From Thermoplasmatales archaeon (GTDB taxonomy: Archaea > Thermoplasmatota > Thermoplasmata > Methanomassiliicoccales > Methanomethylophilaceae), in contig JAAYZC010000046.1 in NCBI GenBank assembly GCA_012515075.1, positions 1 to 64,000 on the forward strand: a stretch of DNA of 64,000 nt. Reading direction: 5' to 3'. The first letter of the stretch is position 1; every line of letters begins with the position of its first letter. Positions 16,839 through 26,097 of this stretch are shown one piece after another. The translations under genes were made by a program, and so were the position numbers. The notes below the pieces were generated by a model that saw nothing but the letters and a program-made list of their open reading frames with translations, was not told the DNA's origin and ran no database searches.

Positions 16839-17903
16839 ATGGATGTAGAGCAGAGAATGGCCCTGGTCAACCGCAACGCAGAGGAACTGGTGACGGAGGA
16901 GGAGCTCAGGAAGGTCCTCTCCGAGAAATCCGAACCCAAGGCGTATATCGGTTTCGAGCCCTCGGGGCTCGTTCATCTGGGCTGGGTCCTGGTCGCCTCC
17001 AAGATAAAGGACCTGGCCGATGCGGGATTCAAGGTCATAGTTTTCTGGGCGGATTGGCATGCCTACATCAACGACAAGCTGGGAGGCAACATAGAGGACA
17101 TCCGGGCCTGCGCCAGGTACATGGAGGACTGCTTCACGGCCCTGGGCGTTCCCAGAGACAGGGTCGAGTACAAGTACGCCAGCGAGATGCTCGACGACGC
17201 CAGCTACTGGGAGACGGTAATAAAAGTGGCGAAGGTCACCTCCCTGTCCAGGGTCAAGAGGGCGATGACTATAATGGGCCGTTCGGAGGACGAGGCGGAG
17301 GTGGATTCTTCGAAGCTGTTCTACCCGATACTCCAGGCCGCGGACATCTTCTTCCTCGGCGTCGATGTTTCCTACGCGGGCATGGATCAGAGGAGGGCAA
17401 ACATGCTCGCCAGGGACGCCGCCGAGAAACTGGGTTGGACCAAGCCGATCGCCCTTCACACGCCGCTGCTCCCCGGCCTCTCAGGGGGGGACAGAATGGA
17501 CCCCGCCGCCTCGAAGATGTCCAAGAGCAATCCGGACAGCAGCGTCAGGATCCACGATTCACCCGACGAAATCAGGAGGAAGATGGGCAAGGCGTTCTGC
17601 CCTCCCGGTTCAGAGGATGCCGAGGTGAACCCGGTTCTGATGCTTTGCAGGTACGTCGTGTTCCCCCGTGCGGGGAGGATAGACATAGGCCGCCCGGAGA
17701 AGTTCGGAGGGCCGGTCTCCTTCGGATCTTACGAGGAGCTGCAGGAGACGTACTTCGCCGGGAAGCTGCACCCGATGGATCTCAAGAAGGGGGCCGCCGA
17801 GGGACTCATAAAGTCCCTTGAACCGGCCAGGGCGTATTTCGAGGAGCACCCCGGGAACTACGAGAGGTTCCTGGAGGTTCTCAGGGGATTAGGGAAGGTC
17901 TGA
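16839..17903 (+). CDS. tyrS: Tyrosyl-tRNA synthetase
   Basis: The 354-residue class I synthetase has YIGFEPSGLVHLGW (HIGH-type motif) near the N terminus, VFWADWHAYIND, FYPILQAADIFFLGVDVSYAGMDQRR arranged for tyrosine recognition, and the signature SKMSKSNPDS near residue 228. It lacks the bacterial C-terminal S4 domain, as archaeal TyrRS does. Archaeal TyrRS reads the C1-G72 pair, which the tRNA-Tyr at 2-113 has. The 3' end overlaps the convergent DHH gene. Confidence 0.96.
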   Translation: MDVEQRMALVNRNAEELVTEEELRKVLSEKSEPKAYIGFEPSGLVHLGWVLVASKIKDLADAGFKVIVFWADWHAYINDKLGGNIEDIRACARYMEDCFTALGVPRDRVEYKYASEMLDDASYWETVIKVAKVTSLSRVKRAMTIMGRSEDEAEVDSSKLFYPILQAADIFFLGVDVSYAGMDQRRANMLARDAAEKLGWTKPIALHTPLLPGLSGGDRMDPAASKMSKSNPDSSVRIHDSPDEIRRKMGKAFCPPGSEDAEVNPVLMLCRYVVFPRAGRIDIGRPEKFGGPVSFGSYEELQETYFAGKLHPMDLKKGAAEGLIKSLEPARAYFEEHPGNYERFLEVLRGLGKV

Positions 17904-18863
17904 GGACTGCATGGATGCCTTGATCCTCCTCATCTCGTCCATGGTGCGCCGCATGCACATGTGCAGCATGGCCTCCACATCTCCGGTGCCAGAGATCCCG
18001 GCGGCACCCCCGTGACCGCCACCGTCGGACATTGTCTCGGCCCCGATATCCTTCAGTATGTCTCCCAGGTGTATCCCTCTGCGCACCATCTCCTGGGTGG
18101 CCCTGGCGCTCAGTCTGAAGCAGTCCTCCCTCTGGCTCCCCACGAATACCACGTCGGCCCCGGCGGACATTATCGCCCTGCAGGACGAGGCCTCGAAGCT
18201 GCCTCCGCAGGAAGTGGCCACAATCATATCTCCCACGCGGTCGAACTTCGATCTCTCTATGGCCTTCATGACTGCCACGCGCTCGCTCATGCTCATGGGC
18301 GCGCGGGTGAGGTCCATGGCCTCGTCCATCTGCACGCCGCCGATCTCCAGCACGTCGGCGAACGCGCGGAGGAGCCGGGGGTCGGCGAACTGGAAGTGCC
18401 CGCTGTCGGTCAGCATCCCCCCCAGGAGGGCCATGCAAACGTCACGGGGTATCGGCACGCCGCACTCCCTGGCCATGTCCAGAACTATCTCCACGCAGGA
18501 GACCCTGGTGTCGTCGCAGAGAATATGCATGCCTGTCCACTTGCCGGTGGGGATGTGGTGGTCTATCACAACGCTCCCCTCGGGGAGTGACGCGCATCCG
18601 GGTCCGAACTGCTCCGGTGATGAGGTGTCCACGGCCACCGCCAGCTCGTAATCGGAAGGGTCGTACTCGTCTAGTATGTCGGCCCCCAGCTTCTCCGCCA
18701 CCATCTTCGCCACGCGGTCCACTCCCCCCGGGGCGCATATGTCCGCCGGAGGGAAGAGCCTGCAGACGGCGTAAGCTGAACCAACAGCATCCATGTCCGC
18801 GTTCCCGTGGACGAGGATTATCTTCTTCCTGTCCTTCAGCATCTCGCCGGTCTCTCTCAGCAT
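17889..18863 (-). CDS. DHH/DHHA1 phosphoesterase (NrnA/RecJ-like)
   Basis: The 324-residue protein has the DHH-family motifs: VHGNADMDAVGSA (residues about 18-30), AVDTSS, VIDHHIPTG (the DHH site) and the C-terminal DHHA1 motif GGGHGGAAG. Members include nanoRNases, pAp phosphatases and RecJ-like nucleases. The short length favours a nanoRNase/phosphatase over RecJ. It appears to be a single-gene unit, with a 3' end that overlaps tyrS by 15 bases. Confidence 0.88.
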   Translation of the reverse strand: MLRETGEMLKDRKKIILVHGNADMDAVGSAYAVCRLFPPADICAPGGVDRVAKMVAEKLGADILDEYDPSDYELAVAVDTSSPEQFGPGCASLPEGSVVIDHHIPTGKWTGMHILCDDTRVSCVEIVLDMARECGVPIPRDVCMALLGGMLTDSGHFQFADPRLLRAFADVLEIGGVQMDEAMDLTRAPMSMSERVAVMKAIERSKFDRVGDMIVATSCGGSFEASSCRAIMSAGADVVFVGSQREDCFRLSARATQEMVRRGIHLGDILKDIGAETMSDGGGHGGAAGISGTGDVEAMLHMCMRRTMDEMRRIKASMQSSDLP

Positions 18864-18936
18864 GCAACCGCCATGGAGGTTCCGTATTTTGTTGTTTCGC
18901 GCCGAAGGCAGGTTAACGGTCAGCCTTAAACGGAGA

Positions 18937-18966
18937 TAAGAAAAAAGTAAGGGGGCAGAGCCCCCG
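18937..18966 (-). terminator. Hairpin terminator after the ABC exporter operon
   Basis: On the reverse strand a GGGGGC-TCT-GCCCCC hairpin (18951-18965) follows the permease stop by about 11 bases and is itself followed by a T-rich run (TTACTTTTTTC). It would end the ABC transporter transcript. Confidence 0.65.
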
Positions 18967-18976
18967 TTTCATCGAC

Positions 18977-20329
18977 TTACGAGCGCCCCGCTCCTCTGCG
19001 TCCCTTCATCGAGAACATCCTCTTGAAGTCCTCCTTCGTGAACCCGGTTATGAGGATGTCGGATCTGTAGATCCTGACCGTTATGTAGATCATCGCAAGG
19101 GCGAACAGCGCCATGTACACAAGGCCCGCCGCCACGAGGGTCATGTCCCCGAACATCAGGTTCTGCATGGCCATCATGGGGTGGGAGAACGGTATGGCGA
19201 AGATCACGCCCTGCAGGATCCCCGGGAGGTCCCCGTAGGAGGTGAAGATCATGACGAACATCGGCACCATGGCGAGCATCGATATGGGCATGGTCATGGT
19301 CTGGGCCGCCTTGTAGTTCTTCGCGAACGCTCCCAGCACCATGCACATCCCGAGGGCGCATATTATGCCGAGGAACATGGACACAAGGATGATCAGCCAG
19401 TCCAGCCCTCCCAGACTAAGCCCGTATTTCGACAGGTCCATGGACCCGCCGGCGGCCAAGCCGTCGGTGTAGAAGTACATCCCCACCATGTAGATGAGTC
19501 CGTAGATCAGTCCCGCCATGGCTGAGGCGATGAGCTTGCCCGAGACGATGGTCGTCCTGTCCACCGGCAGGGTGAGCAGGGTCTCCAGGGTCTTGTTCTC
19601 CTTCTCGTTGCCCATGGACGATATCACTATGCTGCCTATCATGACTATGATGAGCATTATCATTATGGGCACGGACATGCTCTGTGAGGACATCGCCGAG
19701 GAGATCTCGTAGGGGGTGATGCCGGTGTACGCGACCCCGTTGATGAAGGTCACCGGTTGGGTTTGACCGATAGGGTTCAGCACCGCTCCGACCTCTTCCG
19801 GAGGCACGCCGTATCCGTCCTCGAGCAGCTCGGTCGAAAGGCTGGTGTTGACATAGCTTATTATGCCGGTCATCGCCGGGGAGGACATGTTGCCGAAGGC
19901 ACCCGTGCTCACCTCGGAGAAGTACAGTTCTATTGTGGCCTGTTCCTTGGAGGCTATGTCCTCGGAGAAGCCGGGCCCGAAGAACAGCAGAGTGGTCACG
20001 CCTTTAGCCCGCATCTCCTGCAGTATGGCCTGGTCGTTCCCGTATATGGAGGAGTCCAGCGTTATCAGGTATTCGGGCAGGTCCTCCACCGGGACCTTGT
20101 AATAGGTCTCGTAGAACGTCTCGATGTACCCTATGGACAGGTCCGAGTACACCCCGTCATCGGCATCGGCTATGCCTATGACCACCGGGGCAGATGCCTT
20201 CTCAACCTCGCCCCCTATCATCGATCCCATGAACATGAATATGACGGCGACCATTACGACCGGGATCAGGCTGCCCGGCGTGAGGAGCTCCCTGAGCTCT
20301 TTCTTGGTTATGTTCGCGAGATGGCTCAT
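18977..20329 (-). CDS. ABC-2 type exporter permease (NatB-like)
   Basis: The 450-residue protein has one N-terminal membrane helix (LIPVVMVAVIFMFMGSMIG), a long extracellular domain of about 200 residues, then five or six helices (VPIMIMLIIVMIGSIVI onward). That layout is typical of NatB/CcmB-type ABC-2 permeases. The conserved NEKENKTLETLLTLPV segment marks the coupling region after the first helix of the bundle. Substrate is unknown. Its start overlaps the ATPase stop by four bases, so the pair forms one exporter. Confidence 0.9.
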   Translation of the reverse strand: MSHLANITKKELRELLTPGSLIPVVMVAVIFMFMGSMIGGEVEKASAPVVIGIADADDGVYSDLSIGYIETFYETYYKVPVEDLPEYLITLDSSIYGNDQAILQEMRAKGVTTLLFFGPGFSEDIASKEQATIELYFSEVSTGAFGNMSSPAMTGIISYVNTSLSTELLEDGYGVPPEEVGAVLNPIGQTQPVTFINGVAYTGITPYEISSAMSSQSMSVPIMIMLIIVMIGSIVISSMGNEKENKTLETLLTLPVDRTTIVSGKLIASAMAGLIYGLIYMVGMYFYTDGLAAGGSMDLSKYGLSLGGLDWLIILVSMFLGIICALGMCMVLGAFAKNYKAAQTMTMPISMLAMVPMFVMIFTSYGDLPGILQGVIFAIPFSHPMMAMQNLMFGDMTLVAAGLVYMALFALAMIYITVRIYRSDILITGFTKEDFKRMFSMKGRRGAGRS

Positions 20330-21048
20330 CCGTTCACCGCCTTCACGAACACCTCTTCCACGGTGGCCACGCCGAACCTCTCCTTGAGCTCTGAGGGCAC
20401 TCCCTCGAGTATCAGCTCGCCGTTGTTAATCATCGCGATGCGATCGCATAGGAGGTCCACCTCGAACATGTTGTGGGACGATATCAGGACGGTCACGCCC
20501 TGCCTGGCGATTTCCCTTATCACATCCCTTATCTCATAAGCGTTCATAACGTCCAGTCCCGAGGTCACCTCATCCATTATGGCGAACCTCGGCCCCGGCA
20601 TTATCGCTCTGGCTATCAGAAGCCTCCTCATCATGCCCTTGCTGTACGTGTCCACTTTGGAGTCTATCCGGTCCCCGAGTTTGGACAGAGCGATGCCCTT
20701 CTCGACCATGGCCTTGGCCTCGTCGCCGTTCGCGAAGAAATTCGCCATGAACTGCAGATACGCCCTGCCGGTCAGATCCTTGTAGGCCCCGGCATCCTCG
20801 GGAAGGTAGCTGATCCTCCTGCGTACTTCATCAGACTCCTTCATGACATCGTGTCCGCATACCTCTATCCTGCCCGAGGTCACTCTCAGAAGGGTGGAGA
20901 TCATCCTGAGCGTGGTCGTCTTCCCGGCCCCGTTGGGGCCGATGAGTCCGAAGATCTCGCCCTCCTTGACACTGAAGGAGATGCCCTTCACGACCTCCCG
21001 TTCCCCGTATCTCTTATGCAGGTCCTCAACGACCAATGTATCCATCAT
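20326..21048 (-). CDS. ABC exporter ATP-binding protein
   Basis: The 240-residue ATPase has Walker A GPNGAGKTTT and a degenerate signature near YSKGMMRRL. Walker B ends in FAIMDEVTSGLD, and the switch is ISSHNMFEVD. It powers the permease encoded next to it. I chose the ATG at 21048 because GAGGAGG lies three bases upstream. The longer frame from 21099 begins within the AT-rich promoter. Members with this layout (NatA/DrrA) drive export of ions, drugs or lipids. Confidence 0.93.
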   Translation of the reverse strand: MMDTLVVEDLHKRYGEREVVKGISFSVKEGEIFGLIGPNGAGKTTTLRMISTLLRVTSGRIEVCGHDVMKESDEVRRRISYLPEDAGAYKDLTGRAYLQFMANFFANGDEAKAMVEKGIALSKLGDRIDSKVDTYSKGMMRRLLIARAIMPGPRFAIMDEVTSGLDVMNAYEIRDVIREIARQGVTVLISSHNMFEVDLLCDRIAMINNGELILEGVPSELKERFGVATVEEVFVKAVNG

Positions 21049-21176
21049 ATTCCTCCTCATGTCCGATTTCGGTTCGGCGGTTACCCTAAAACGCTTCATA
21101 ATCTTAAATGTTAAACCACAGCGTGCACATCTCCCGTCGTGTCAGGATGCCGGATCTGCAGCAGAGCCATCAGATC

Positions 21177-21995
21177 TCATAGCAGAGGCCGGGGTCCGTC
21201 CTCCAGAACGTTGTCCGGGGTCCGTCCGAGCTCTTCCATCTTTGAGATAATGATCCGTCTGCCCGTGTCGCTTGCGCCGTAGACGGGGACCTTGGTCCCG
21301 GCCTGCAGGGCGCCTCTCTCCGCGGCGACCTCACGGACGTATCTGGATGCGCAGGCGGTTATGACATCGCAGGTGTCGAAGTAGGACCTCGCGTCCTCCT
21401 CGCTGACGCCTGTGGTGTGCACCGCGAATATGACCGCCCCGTCCCCGCAGAGTCTCCTTATCCCCTCCGCGTCCCCGGCGGAGGCGACCGTGACGGCAAT
21501 CCTCCGGTATCCCATCTCCAGGGCCTTCCGGACGCCCGCCATCTGATCGATGCGGGCCTTTTCGGGATCCAGCACCCGTTCCCTTCCTATGCCATCGATG
21601 ACGCGGCCGATGGGGGAGGTCTCGCAGAGGCCGGATATCCGGCCCCCCATGCCCTGCACGATCTCCGGGTCGTCGATCACGGCGGTTCCGCAGCCGTCGG
21701 AGGCCAGGACGACGGCGTCCAGCTCCCCGTCTGCCAAGGCCTTCGCCATCATCTCCGAGACGCCGAAGCTCAGGAAGTCTCTCATGCGGATCTCCCGCAT
21801 CTCGGTGCACATGCCGAATTCCCTGATCCGGAACTCGATGTTCTCCCTCACAGTGTCCGCATCTATCCTGTCGATGTTGCGGTACTTCTTGAACAGAGGG
21901 CAGTATCCGACCTTCGGCTCCCCGACTTCGGTGACCTTGCCGTCCTCTATGACCACCCGGGACATGCCCAGGGCCTCCATAACATGTCTCCCCAT
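21177..21995 (-). CDS. mmp8: Methanogenesis marker protein 8 (DUF2099)
   Basis: The 272-residue protein matches my recollection of the DUF2099 family: VVIEDGKVTEVGEPKVGYCPL near the N terminus, VLASDGCGTAVI with conserved cysteine and glycines, GLCETSPI, and a C-terminal region with CDVITACAS. The family is nearly confined to methanogens and is thought to act in methyl-coenzyme M reductase assembly or modification, without a proven reaction. The ATG at 21995 follows GGAGG by five bases. A TTG at 22022 is in frame but has no ribosome-binding site. It appears monocistronic. Confidence 0.75.
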   Translation of the reverse strand: MGRHVMEALGMSRVVIEDGKVTEVGEPKVGYCPLFKKYRNIDRIDADTVRENIEFRIREFGMCTEMREIRMRDFLSFGVSEMMAKALADGELDAVVLASDGCGTAVIDDPEIVQGMGGRISGLCETSPIGRVIDGIGRERVLDPEKARIDQMAGVRKALEMGYRRIAVTVASAGDAEGIRRLCGDGAVIFAVHTTGVSEEDARSYFDTCDVITACASRYVREVAAERGALQAGTKVPVYGASDTGRRIIISKMEELGRTPDNVLEDGPRPLL

Positions 21996-22118
21996 GGGAT
22001 CCTCCGGGCACTTCAACGCCAACTTGGTATATTACATGTTCCCGGAAGGCCGGGAAGAAAAACAAAACCGGTTCCCCGCTCGGCGGGGAAGGGGTAACGG
22101 GTTTGCGAAGTAAAGGGC

Positions 22119-22475
22119 TCAGTCTTCCTCGGACCCGGATTGGCCAAGAGCACGGTTTATGGTCTCTTGAAGGCTCTCGTACTTCTCGCGGAGGGCCTTC
22201 TCCTGGCGGTCCATGGACCTGATCCTTATCTCCAGCGTCTCGAGGGATTCCTCGAGCTCGGACCTGAGGCCTTCCTTGTCCTCGGTCTTTATAAGGAGCG
22301 AGCCAACGCTCTTGTAGACGTCGCCTTCGGCCTTGGAGAGTTCCTCCACGGTCCTCTCCATCTCCCTCTTCTGGGATTCCATCTGGATCTTCTGGGCGTT
22401 CACGGCCTGCAGCTGCTGCTGGACCTGCTGGAACTGGGAAATCTGGTTCTGAAGCTGGGGGCTTATGCTGTTCAT
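22119..22475 (-). CDS. pfdB: Prefoldin subunit beta
   Basis: The 118-residue protein is almost all helix, with two long coiled-coil arms separated by a short hairpin (GSLLIKTEDKEGL, about residues 58-70). The N terminus is glutamine-rich (QLQNQISQFQQVQQQL). This is the beta-type prefoldin pattern. Prefoldin captures unfolded chains for the thermosome. It is the last gene of the exosome superoperon, six bases after pcc1. Confidence 0.95.
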   Translation of the reverse strand: MNSISPQLQNQISQFQQVQQQLQAVNAQKIQMESQKREMERTVEELSKAEGDVYKSVGSLLIKTEDKEGLRSELEESLETLEIRIRSMDRQEKALREKYESLQETINRALGQSGSEED

Positions 22476-22481
22476 TGTAGC

Positions 22482-22712
22482 TCACCTCGTGATCTTCTCT
22501 ATCTCTTCCGTTATCCTTATGCATTCGAGGTATGAGTTGAGGGCCGCGCGCATGGCCGAGGAATCCGAAGCCCGGATGTCCAGGGTCACCCTGCCGTCCG
22601 AACCGCCGACGCTGACCTGCGTGCGGGGGAGCTCGCGCCCCGCCTCCGGCCCGATCGCGGAGACGATGGCGTCCGAGGAATCGGACTCGATGCTGACCAG
22701 GGCCCTCAACAT
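22482..22712 (-). CDS. pcc1: KEOPS complex subunit Pcc1
   Basis: The 76-residue protein has the Pcc1 layout: a first strand (RALVSIESDSSDAIVSAIGPE), a middle strand (VTLDIRASDSSAMRAALNSYL) and a C-terminal helix. Pcc1 dimerises the KEOPS complex that adds threonylcarbamoyl to A37 of tRNAs. Its position between rpoP and prefoldin beta is the usual archaeal order. A linked function is the MtaB-like enzyme at 41164-42444, which methylthiolates t6A. Confidence 0.88.
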   Translation of the reverse strand: MLRALVSIESDSSDAIVSAIGPEAGRELPRTQVSVGGSDGRVTLDIRASDSSAMRAALNSYLECIRITEEIEKITR

Positions 22713-22720
22713 GATCGTAC

Positions 22721-22852
22721 TCAGTCAGACCTCAGGACCTTCTTTACATTGGGCCTCTCCTTGTAGAAGATCTTGGACCCGCATTTCTCGCACTGAAGCC
22801 CCAGGGCGTTGACGTTCCTTATGGGTTCGCCGCATTTTCCGCATTTGTACAA
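22721..22852 (-). CDS. rpoP: RNA polymerase subunit P (Rpo12)
   Basis: This 43-residue protein reads YKCGKCGEPI, then LQCEKCGSKIFYKERPNVKKVLRSD, giving two CxxC pairs of a zinc ribbon and the basic tail of RpoP. It is part of the core RNA polymerase beside the Rpo3/Rpo11 platform. The start is a TTG at 22852. The order L37Ae-RpoP-Pcc1-prefoldin is the standard archaeal one. Confidence 0.93.
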   Translation of the reverse strand: MYKCGKCGEPIRNVNALGLQCEKCGSKIFYKERPNVKKVLRSD

Positions 22853-22874
22853 TCAGATCACCTCGGAGACCGAG

Positions 22875-23126
22875 TCACTGCTCCGGGACCTGGGAGATGG
22901 CCTTCTTGGTCTTGGGGCTGTAGGCCTCCGCGGCGTACTTGGCACCGCAGTGGTTGCAGGTCCAGACGCCGGAGGACACCCTCCTGACGGACATGTGGTG
23001 GCATACGGGGCATTCGTGCTTCGCTTTCTGTGCGGCCTCGATCGTCTTGACCCTGTTGCGGACCACGACACCGTATCTCGCTCCGAACCTTCCGGAAGTG
23101 CCGGCTTTATCAGTTCTCTTTGACAT
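22875..23126 (-). CDS. rpl37ae: 50S ribosomal protein L37Ae
   Basis: The 83-residue protein begins MSKRTDKAGTSGRFGARYG and has a zinc ribbon, HECPVCHHMSVRR then VWTCNHCGAKYA (C-x2-C ... C-x2-C). This matches L37Ae. The ATG at 23126 lies four bases before the Rrp42 stop. The frame upstream of it shadows Rrp42. Confidence 0.95.
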   Translation of the reverse strand: MSKRTDKAGTSGRFGARYGVVVRNRVKTIEAAQKAKHECPVCHHMSVRRVSSGVWTCNHCGAKYAAEAYSPKTKKAISQVPEQ

Positions 23127-23130
23127 TTTA

Positions 23131-23904
23131 TCACCCGATGATCGCTCTGATTTCCCTGCCCTTCTCGACCGCCATGTCCAGGCACTGCCTGAGTTCGTCG
23201 AGGGTAATGGATCCCTTCCCGCCCTTCTGCATGGCCCTGAAGTTGCCTTCGTCATCCGTTGTGACGGTCAGGCGAGAGCATGAAATCTGCTCCTCGTCGA
23301 AATTTGGGTCTAGTATTAAAGTATTTCCTATCTTCGCCGCGGTGACGGATATGGGCGTGCACGTGACGGGCAGGGGCGTGTTCTCCCCCAGACCGTACTG
23401 CTCCCCGGGTACCACGGCGGTCCTGAGGGCCAGGACGGCCGCCAGGTTGGCCGCGTCGAACAGGTTGCCGTCATAGTCGTAGGCGTATATGTCTATGAAG
23501 CACATCCAGACCTTCTCTCCCGGTGTTACGCACAGCTTGCTCACGTCCACCATTTTGGACTCGCGTATGCCGCGGTCGACCACGCGGGCCAATTCTATCG
23601 CATCCTCTCCCGGAGGTCCGGACTCGAAGGTCGCGTGGGCCATGGGTATGAGCTCGGCACCGGTGGTGAGGACCCCCGAGTCGGGGGTGTCGGGGAACGG
23701 AGTTCCCGGAACGATCTTGACACCGGCTATCACATCGGTCTTCCCGATCTTGACCCTGGCGGACCCGTCTGCAGATTCCACCAGCCCGGTCTCGAAGGTG
23801 ATGCTCCTCAGGTCGGAGGTCCCGCGGCCGTCTATCCTCTTGCCGTCGGCGAGGAGGTTCATGATGTGGTCGCGTCTTATTTCGGATAGCATGGGGTTAC
23901 TCAT
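23131..23904 (-). CDS. rrp42: Exosome subunit Rrp42 (inactive RNase PH-like)
   Basis: The 257-residue RNase PH-fold protein begins [24 protein letters not shown] and contains [13 protein letters not shown] and [17 protein letters not shown]. It is the structural partner of Rrp41 in the hexameric ring of the archaeal exosome. In known archaea Rrp42 lacks catalytic residues but helps bind RNA. The ATG at 23904 overlaps the Rrp41 stop by eight bases, which fits their fixed stoichiometry. Confidence 0.96.
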   Translation of the reverse strand: MSNPMLSEIRRDHIMNLLADGKRIDGRGTSDLRSITFETGLVESADGSARVKIGKTDVIAGVKIVPGTPFPDTPDSGVLTTGAELIPMAHATFESGPPGEDAIELARVVDRGIRESKMVDVSKLCVTPGEKVWMCFIDIYAYDYDGNLFDAANLAAVLALRTAVVPGEQYGLGENTPLPVTCTPISVTAAKIGNTLILDPNFDEEQISCSRLTVTTDDEGNFRAMQKGGKGSITLDELRQCLDMAVEKGREIRAIIG

Positions 23905-24643
23905 CGGAATCATCCTCCTTCTCCTTGGCGGTGTAGCGCCTCTTGAGGGCATCCTTCTGGAGTTCGTAGACCTCATGGCAGGCGGCCACGCCCATGCTGA
24001 CAGCGCGGTCGAACTCCTCGCGGGTCATGTTCCCGTCCATCTGCAGCAGCACGATCTCGTCGGTGCTGGGTATTATCGCCATGGGCACGTCCGCCTCGCC
24101 GTAGTTGTCCTCCTCCTTGTTGAGGTCCAGCAGAACGTGGCCGTCGGCCTTGCCCGCGGCTATGGCGGGTATGATGTCCCTCATGGGTATCCCCGCGTCC
24201 GCCAGAGCGACCGATGCGGCCGTGAGCCCGGCGCATCTGGTCCCGGCGTTGGCCTGCATGATCTCTATATAGACGTCTATGGACGCGCGCGGGTACAGCT
24301 CGGTGAGGACCACCTTCTCCAGCGCCTCGGCGGTGATCTTGGATATCTCCACGGACCTCCTGTCGGGACCCGGTCTCTTACGGTCGCTCACGGAGAACGC
24401 CTCCATGTTGTATTTGCACTGTATGATCGCCTTGGAGGGGTTCTGAAGGTGCCTGGGGTGGCATTCTCTGGGCCCGTAGACCGCAGCGAGGACCTTGTTC
24501 TTTCCTATCTCCACGTACGCGGAACCGTCCGCGTTGCTGAGGACGCCCGCCTCTATCTTTATCGGCCTGTGCTGGTCGGCGGTCCTCCCGTCGATCCTTA
24601 TGCCGTTATCATCAACCAATACCATGTCAGTTTGTCCGCTCAT
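23897..24643 (-). CDS. rrp41: Exosome subunit Rrp41 (catalytic RNase PH)
   Basis: The 248-residue protein carries RNase PH motifs: [13 protein letters not shown], a phosphate/RNA-binding region ([15 protein letters not shown]), [22 protein letters not shown], and an acidic catalytic segment [15 protein letters not shown]. It performs 3'-5' phosphorolysis of RNA in the exosome. I chose the ATG at 24643, since a GAGGAGGAG run ends about seven bases upstream. A GTG at 24649 overlaps the Rrp4 stop. The C terminus is acidic (KEDDSDE). Confidence 0.96.
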   Translation of the reverse strand: MSGQTDMVLVDDNGIRIDGRTADQHRPIKIEAGVLSNADGSAYVEIGKNKVLAAVYGPRECHPRHLQNPSKAIIQCKYNMEAFSVSDRKRPGPDRRSVEISKITAEALEKVVLTELYPRASIDVYIEIMQANAGTRCAGLTAASVALADAGIPMRDIIPAIAAGKADGHVLLDLNKEEDNYGEADVPMAIIPSTDEIVLLQMDGNMTREEFDRAVSMGVAACHEVYELQKDALKRRYTAKEKEDDSDE

Positions 24644-24645
24644 GC

Positions 24646-25353
24646 TCACTCCTCCTCTTCATCGTTCTCTGCCTGAGGGAGTTTGCTTCCGATGAATTCC
24701 TTCACCCTTTCGGTGAGGTTGTTCGACTGCGACTCTCTCCCTATTATTTCTATCGCCTGCACGGCCACATCCGTGTTCTCTCCGTCGCCGTCGACCCATA
24801 TCCTTCCGTTCTGACCCACGAATATGCGGCAGTCCGTTAGGTTCTTGATGGTCTGTATCATGGATCCGCTCTTCCCTATGACCCTGGAGACCTTGGAATA
24901 GGGGATCTCCACGATCCGCCCGCCCTCCAGTCTCCTGAGGCCGGAGTCGTTCATGGTCACCTGTATCTTCTTGCTCTCGTCCACCATCAGGATCTTCAGC
25001 ATGACGACGTGCCCGAGATTCAGGTATCGGGACGTGTCCCCGAACTCCACCTTCCAGGGGACCTCGCTGACGTGGAGGGGCGCCGGGTAGGGGGCGTTTA
25101 TGTTGACCAGCCAGTTGGAAGGTCCGATGTCCTCTATGACGCCGATGACCGTGTCGCCCGTCGTGGGCATGTAGCGCCCGCTCAGCGGTATTACGCTGAC
25201 GCTGTTCTGAAATACGTTCTTCACACCCAGTACCGAGGCGTGTATCCTGCCGTCGAGCACATAGGTGTTGTCCCCCGATTTGAGGCCGCTGTCATCAAGC
25301 ACGTCCCCGGGGACCACGACCTCGCGCGCGGGTCTGGCGTTCTTTCTTTCCAT
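24646..25353 (-). CDS. rrp4: Exosome subunit Rrp4 (S1/KH cap)
   Basis: The 235-residue protein has an N-terminal domain ([19 protein letters not shown]), a central S1 domain ([20 protein letters not shown]) and a C-terminal KH domain ([19 protein letters not shown], with GKSG as the GxxG loop). It caps the exosome ring and feeds RNA to it. The acidic tail (ENDEEEE) is encoded by the purine-rich run that also serves as ribosome-binding site for rrp41. Confidence 0.96.
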   Translation of the reverse strand: MERKNARPAREVVVPGDVLDDSGLKSGDNTYVLDGRIHASVLGVKNVFQNSVSVIPLSGRYMPTTGDTVIGVIEDIGPSNWLVNINAPYPAPLHVSEVPWKVEFGDTSRYLNLGHVVMLKILMVDESKKIQVTMNDSGLRRLEGGRIVEIPYSKVSRVIGKSGSMIQTIKNLTDCRIFVGQNGRIWVDGDGENTDVAVQAIEIIGRESQSNNLTERVKEFIGSKLPQAENDEEEE

Positions 25354-25380
25354 TTTATCACTTCTCGAATGTTATTTTGC

Positions 25381-26076
25381 TCAGTTGATAAGCTTGACCG
25401 AAGCGCTGCCTTTTGTCTTCTGTTTCAGCTTTTCGGCCAGTTCTGTCGTAAGGCCCGCGGGTATCTCCATCAGACCTATCCAGGAGCCATCTGGTGCCCA
25501 TTCCTCCCTCTCCACGGTTCCGTAGCGGACGAGTTCGTCATAGCATTTCCCGTAGGCGTCGCCCGGCAGCTTGATGGCTATCCTGCTCTTCTCGAACCTT
25601 ATAGGCAGGAGGGGGCGGAGGAGATGCATGGCCTCATCGATCTCCTTGTCGAACGGCTTGAAAGGGTCGACATGGAATTTGGCCTCGTCCAGGGCGAGCT
25701 CTATCCTCTTGGGCGGGTGCGGCGTCTTGGTCTGAGGGTTGATGGCGTTGGCGGCGATGTAGGTTATTATGCGGTTCCTCTTGGCCTCCAGCATCTCCCT
25801 GCGCTGCTCGGCGGTTATCTGGACCTCGCCCTTGTCCAGTATCCTGCGGGCTATGGCTGCGATGTCGTCCGTTCCGAAGGCCTCTCTGACCTTCTCCTCG
25901 GACGGCCTCGTCCCCTTGCGGGCGTTGTTGAAGACCTCCTCGACCGCCATGTACTCCGAGAGGTCCAACTCTCTGCCCGCCTTCATCATGTCTGTCACCT
26001 TGGGATCCAGAAGGATCTCGAAAGTCTCCCCGTGCGTTTCAAGCCTGGCCACTATGGCCTCGTCGAGGTTGACCAT
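25381..26076 (-). CDS. Ribosome maturation protein SBDS (Sdo1)
   Basis: The 231-residue protein has the three SBDS domains: an N-terminal FYSH part (MVNLDEAIVARLETHGETFEI), a helical middle with AEQRREMLEAKRNRIITYIAANAINPQT, and an RRM-like C-terminal part. The last three-residue block of the middle domain (HPPKRIELAL) is well conserved. It releases an anti-association factor from nascent large subunits. It lies between psmA and rrp4, in the classical superoperon order. Confidence 0.95.
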   Translation of the reverse strand: MVNLDEAIVARLETHGETFEILLDPKVTDMMKAGRELDLSEYMAVEEVFNNARKGTRPSEEKVREAFGTDDIAAIARRILDKGEVQITAEQRREMLEAKRNRIITYIAANAINPQTKTPHPPKRIELALDEAKFHVDPFKPFDKEIDEAMHLLRPLLPIRFEKSRIAIKLPGDAYGKCYDELVRYGTVEREEWAPDGSWIGLMEIPAGLTTELAEKLKQKTKGSASVKLIN

Positions 26077-26097
26077 GACATCACCCTCCCGGCAGGG

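Noticed and set aside
17365-17628. Small forward frame inside tyrS
   Set aside because: It overlaps a certain synthetase gene in another frame and has an arginine/proline-rich shadow composition.
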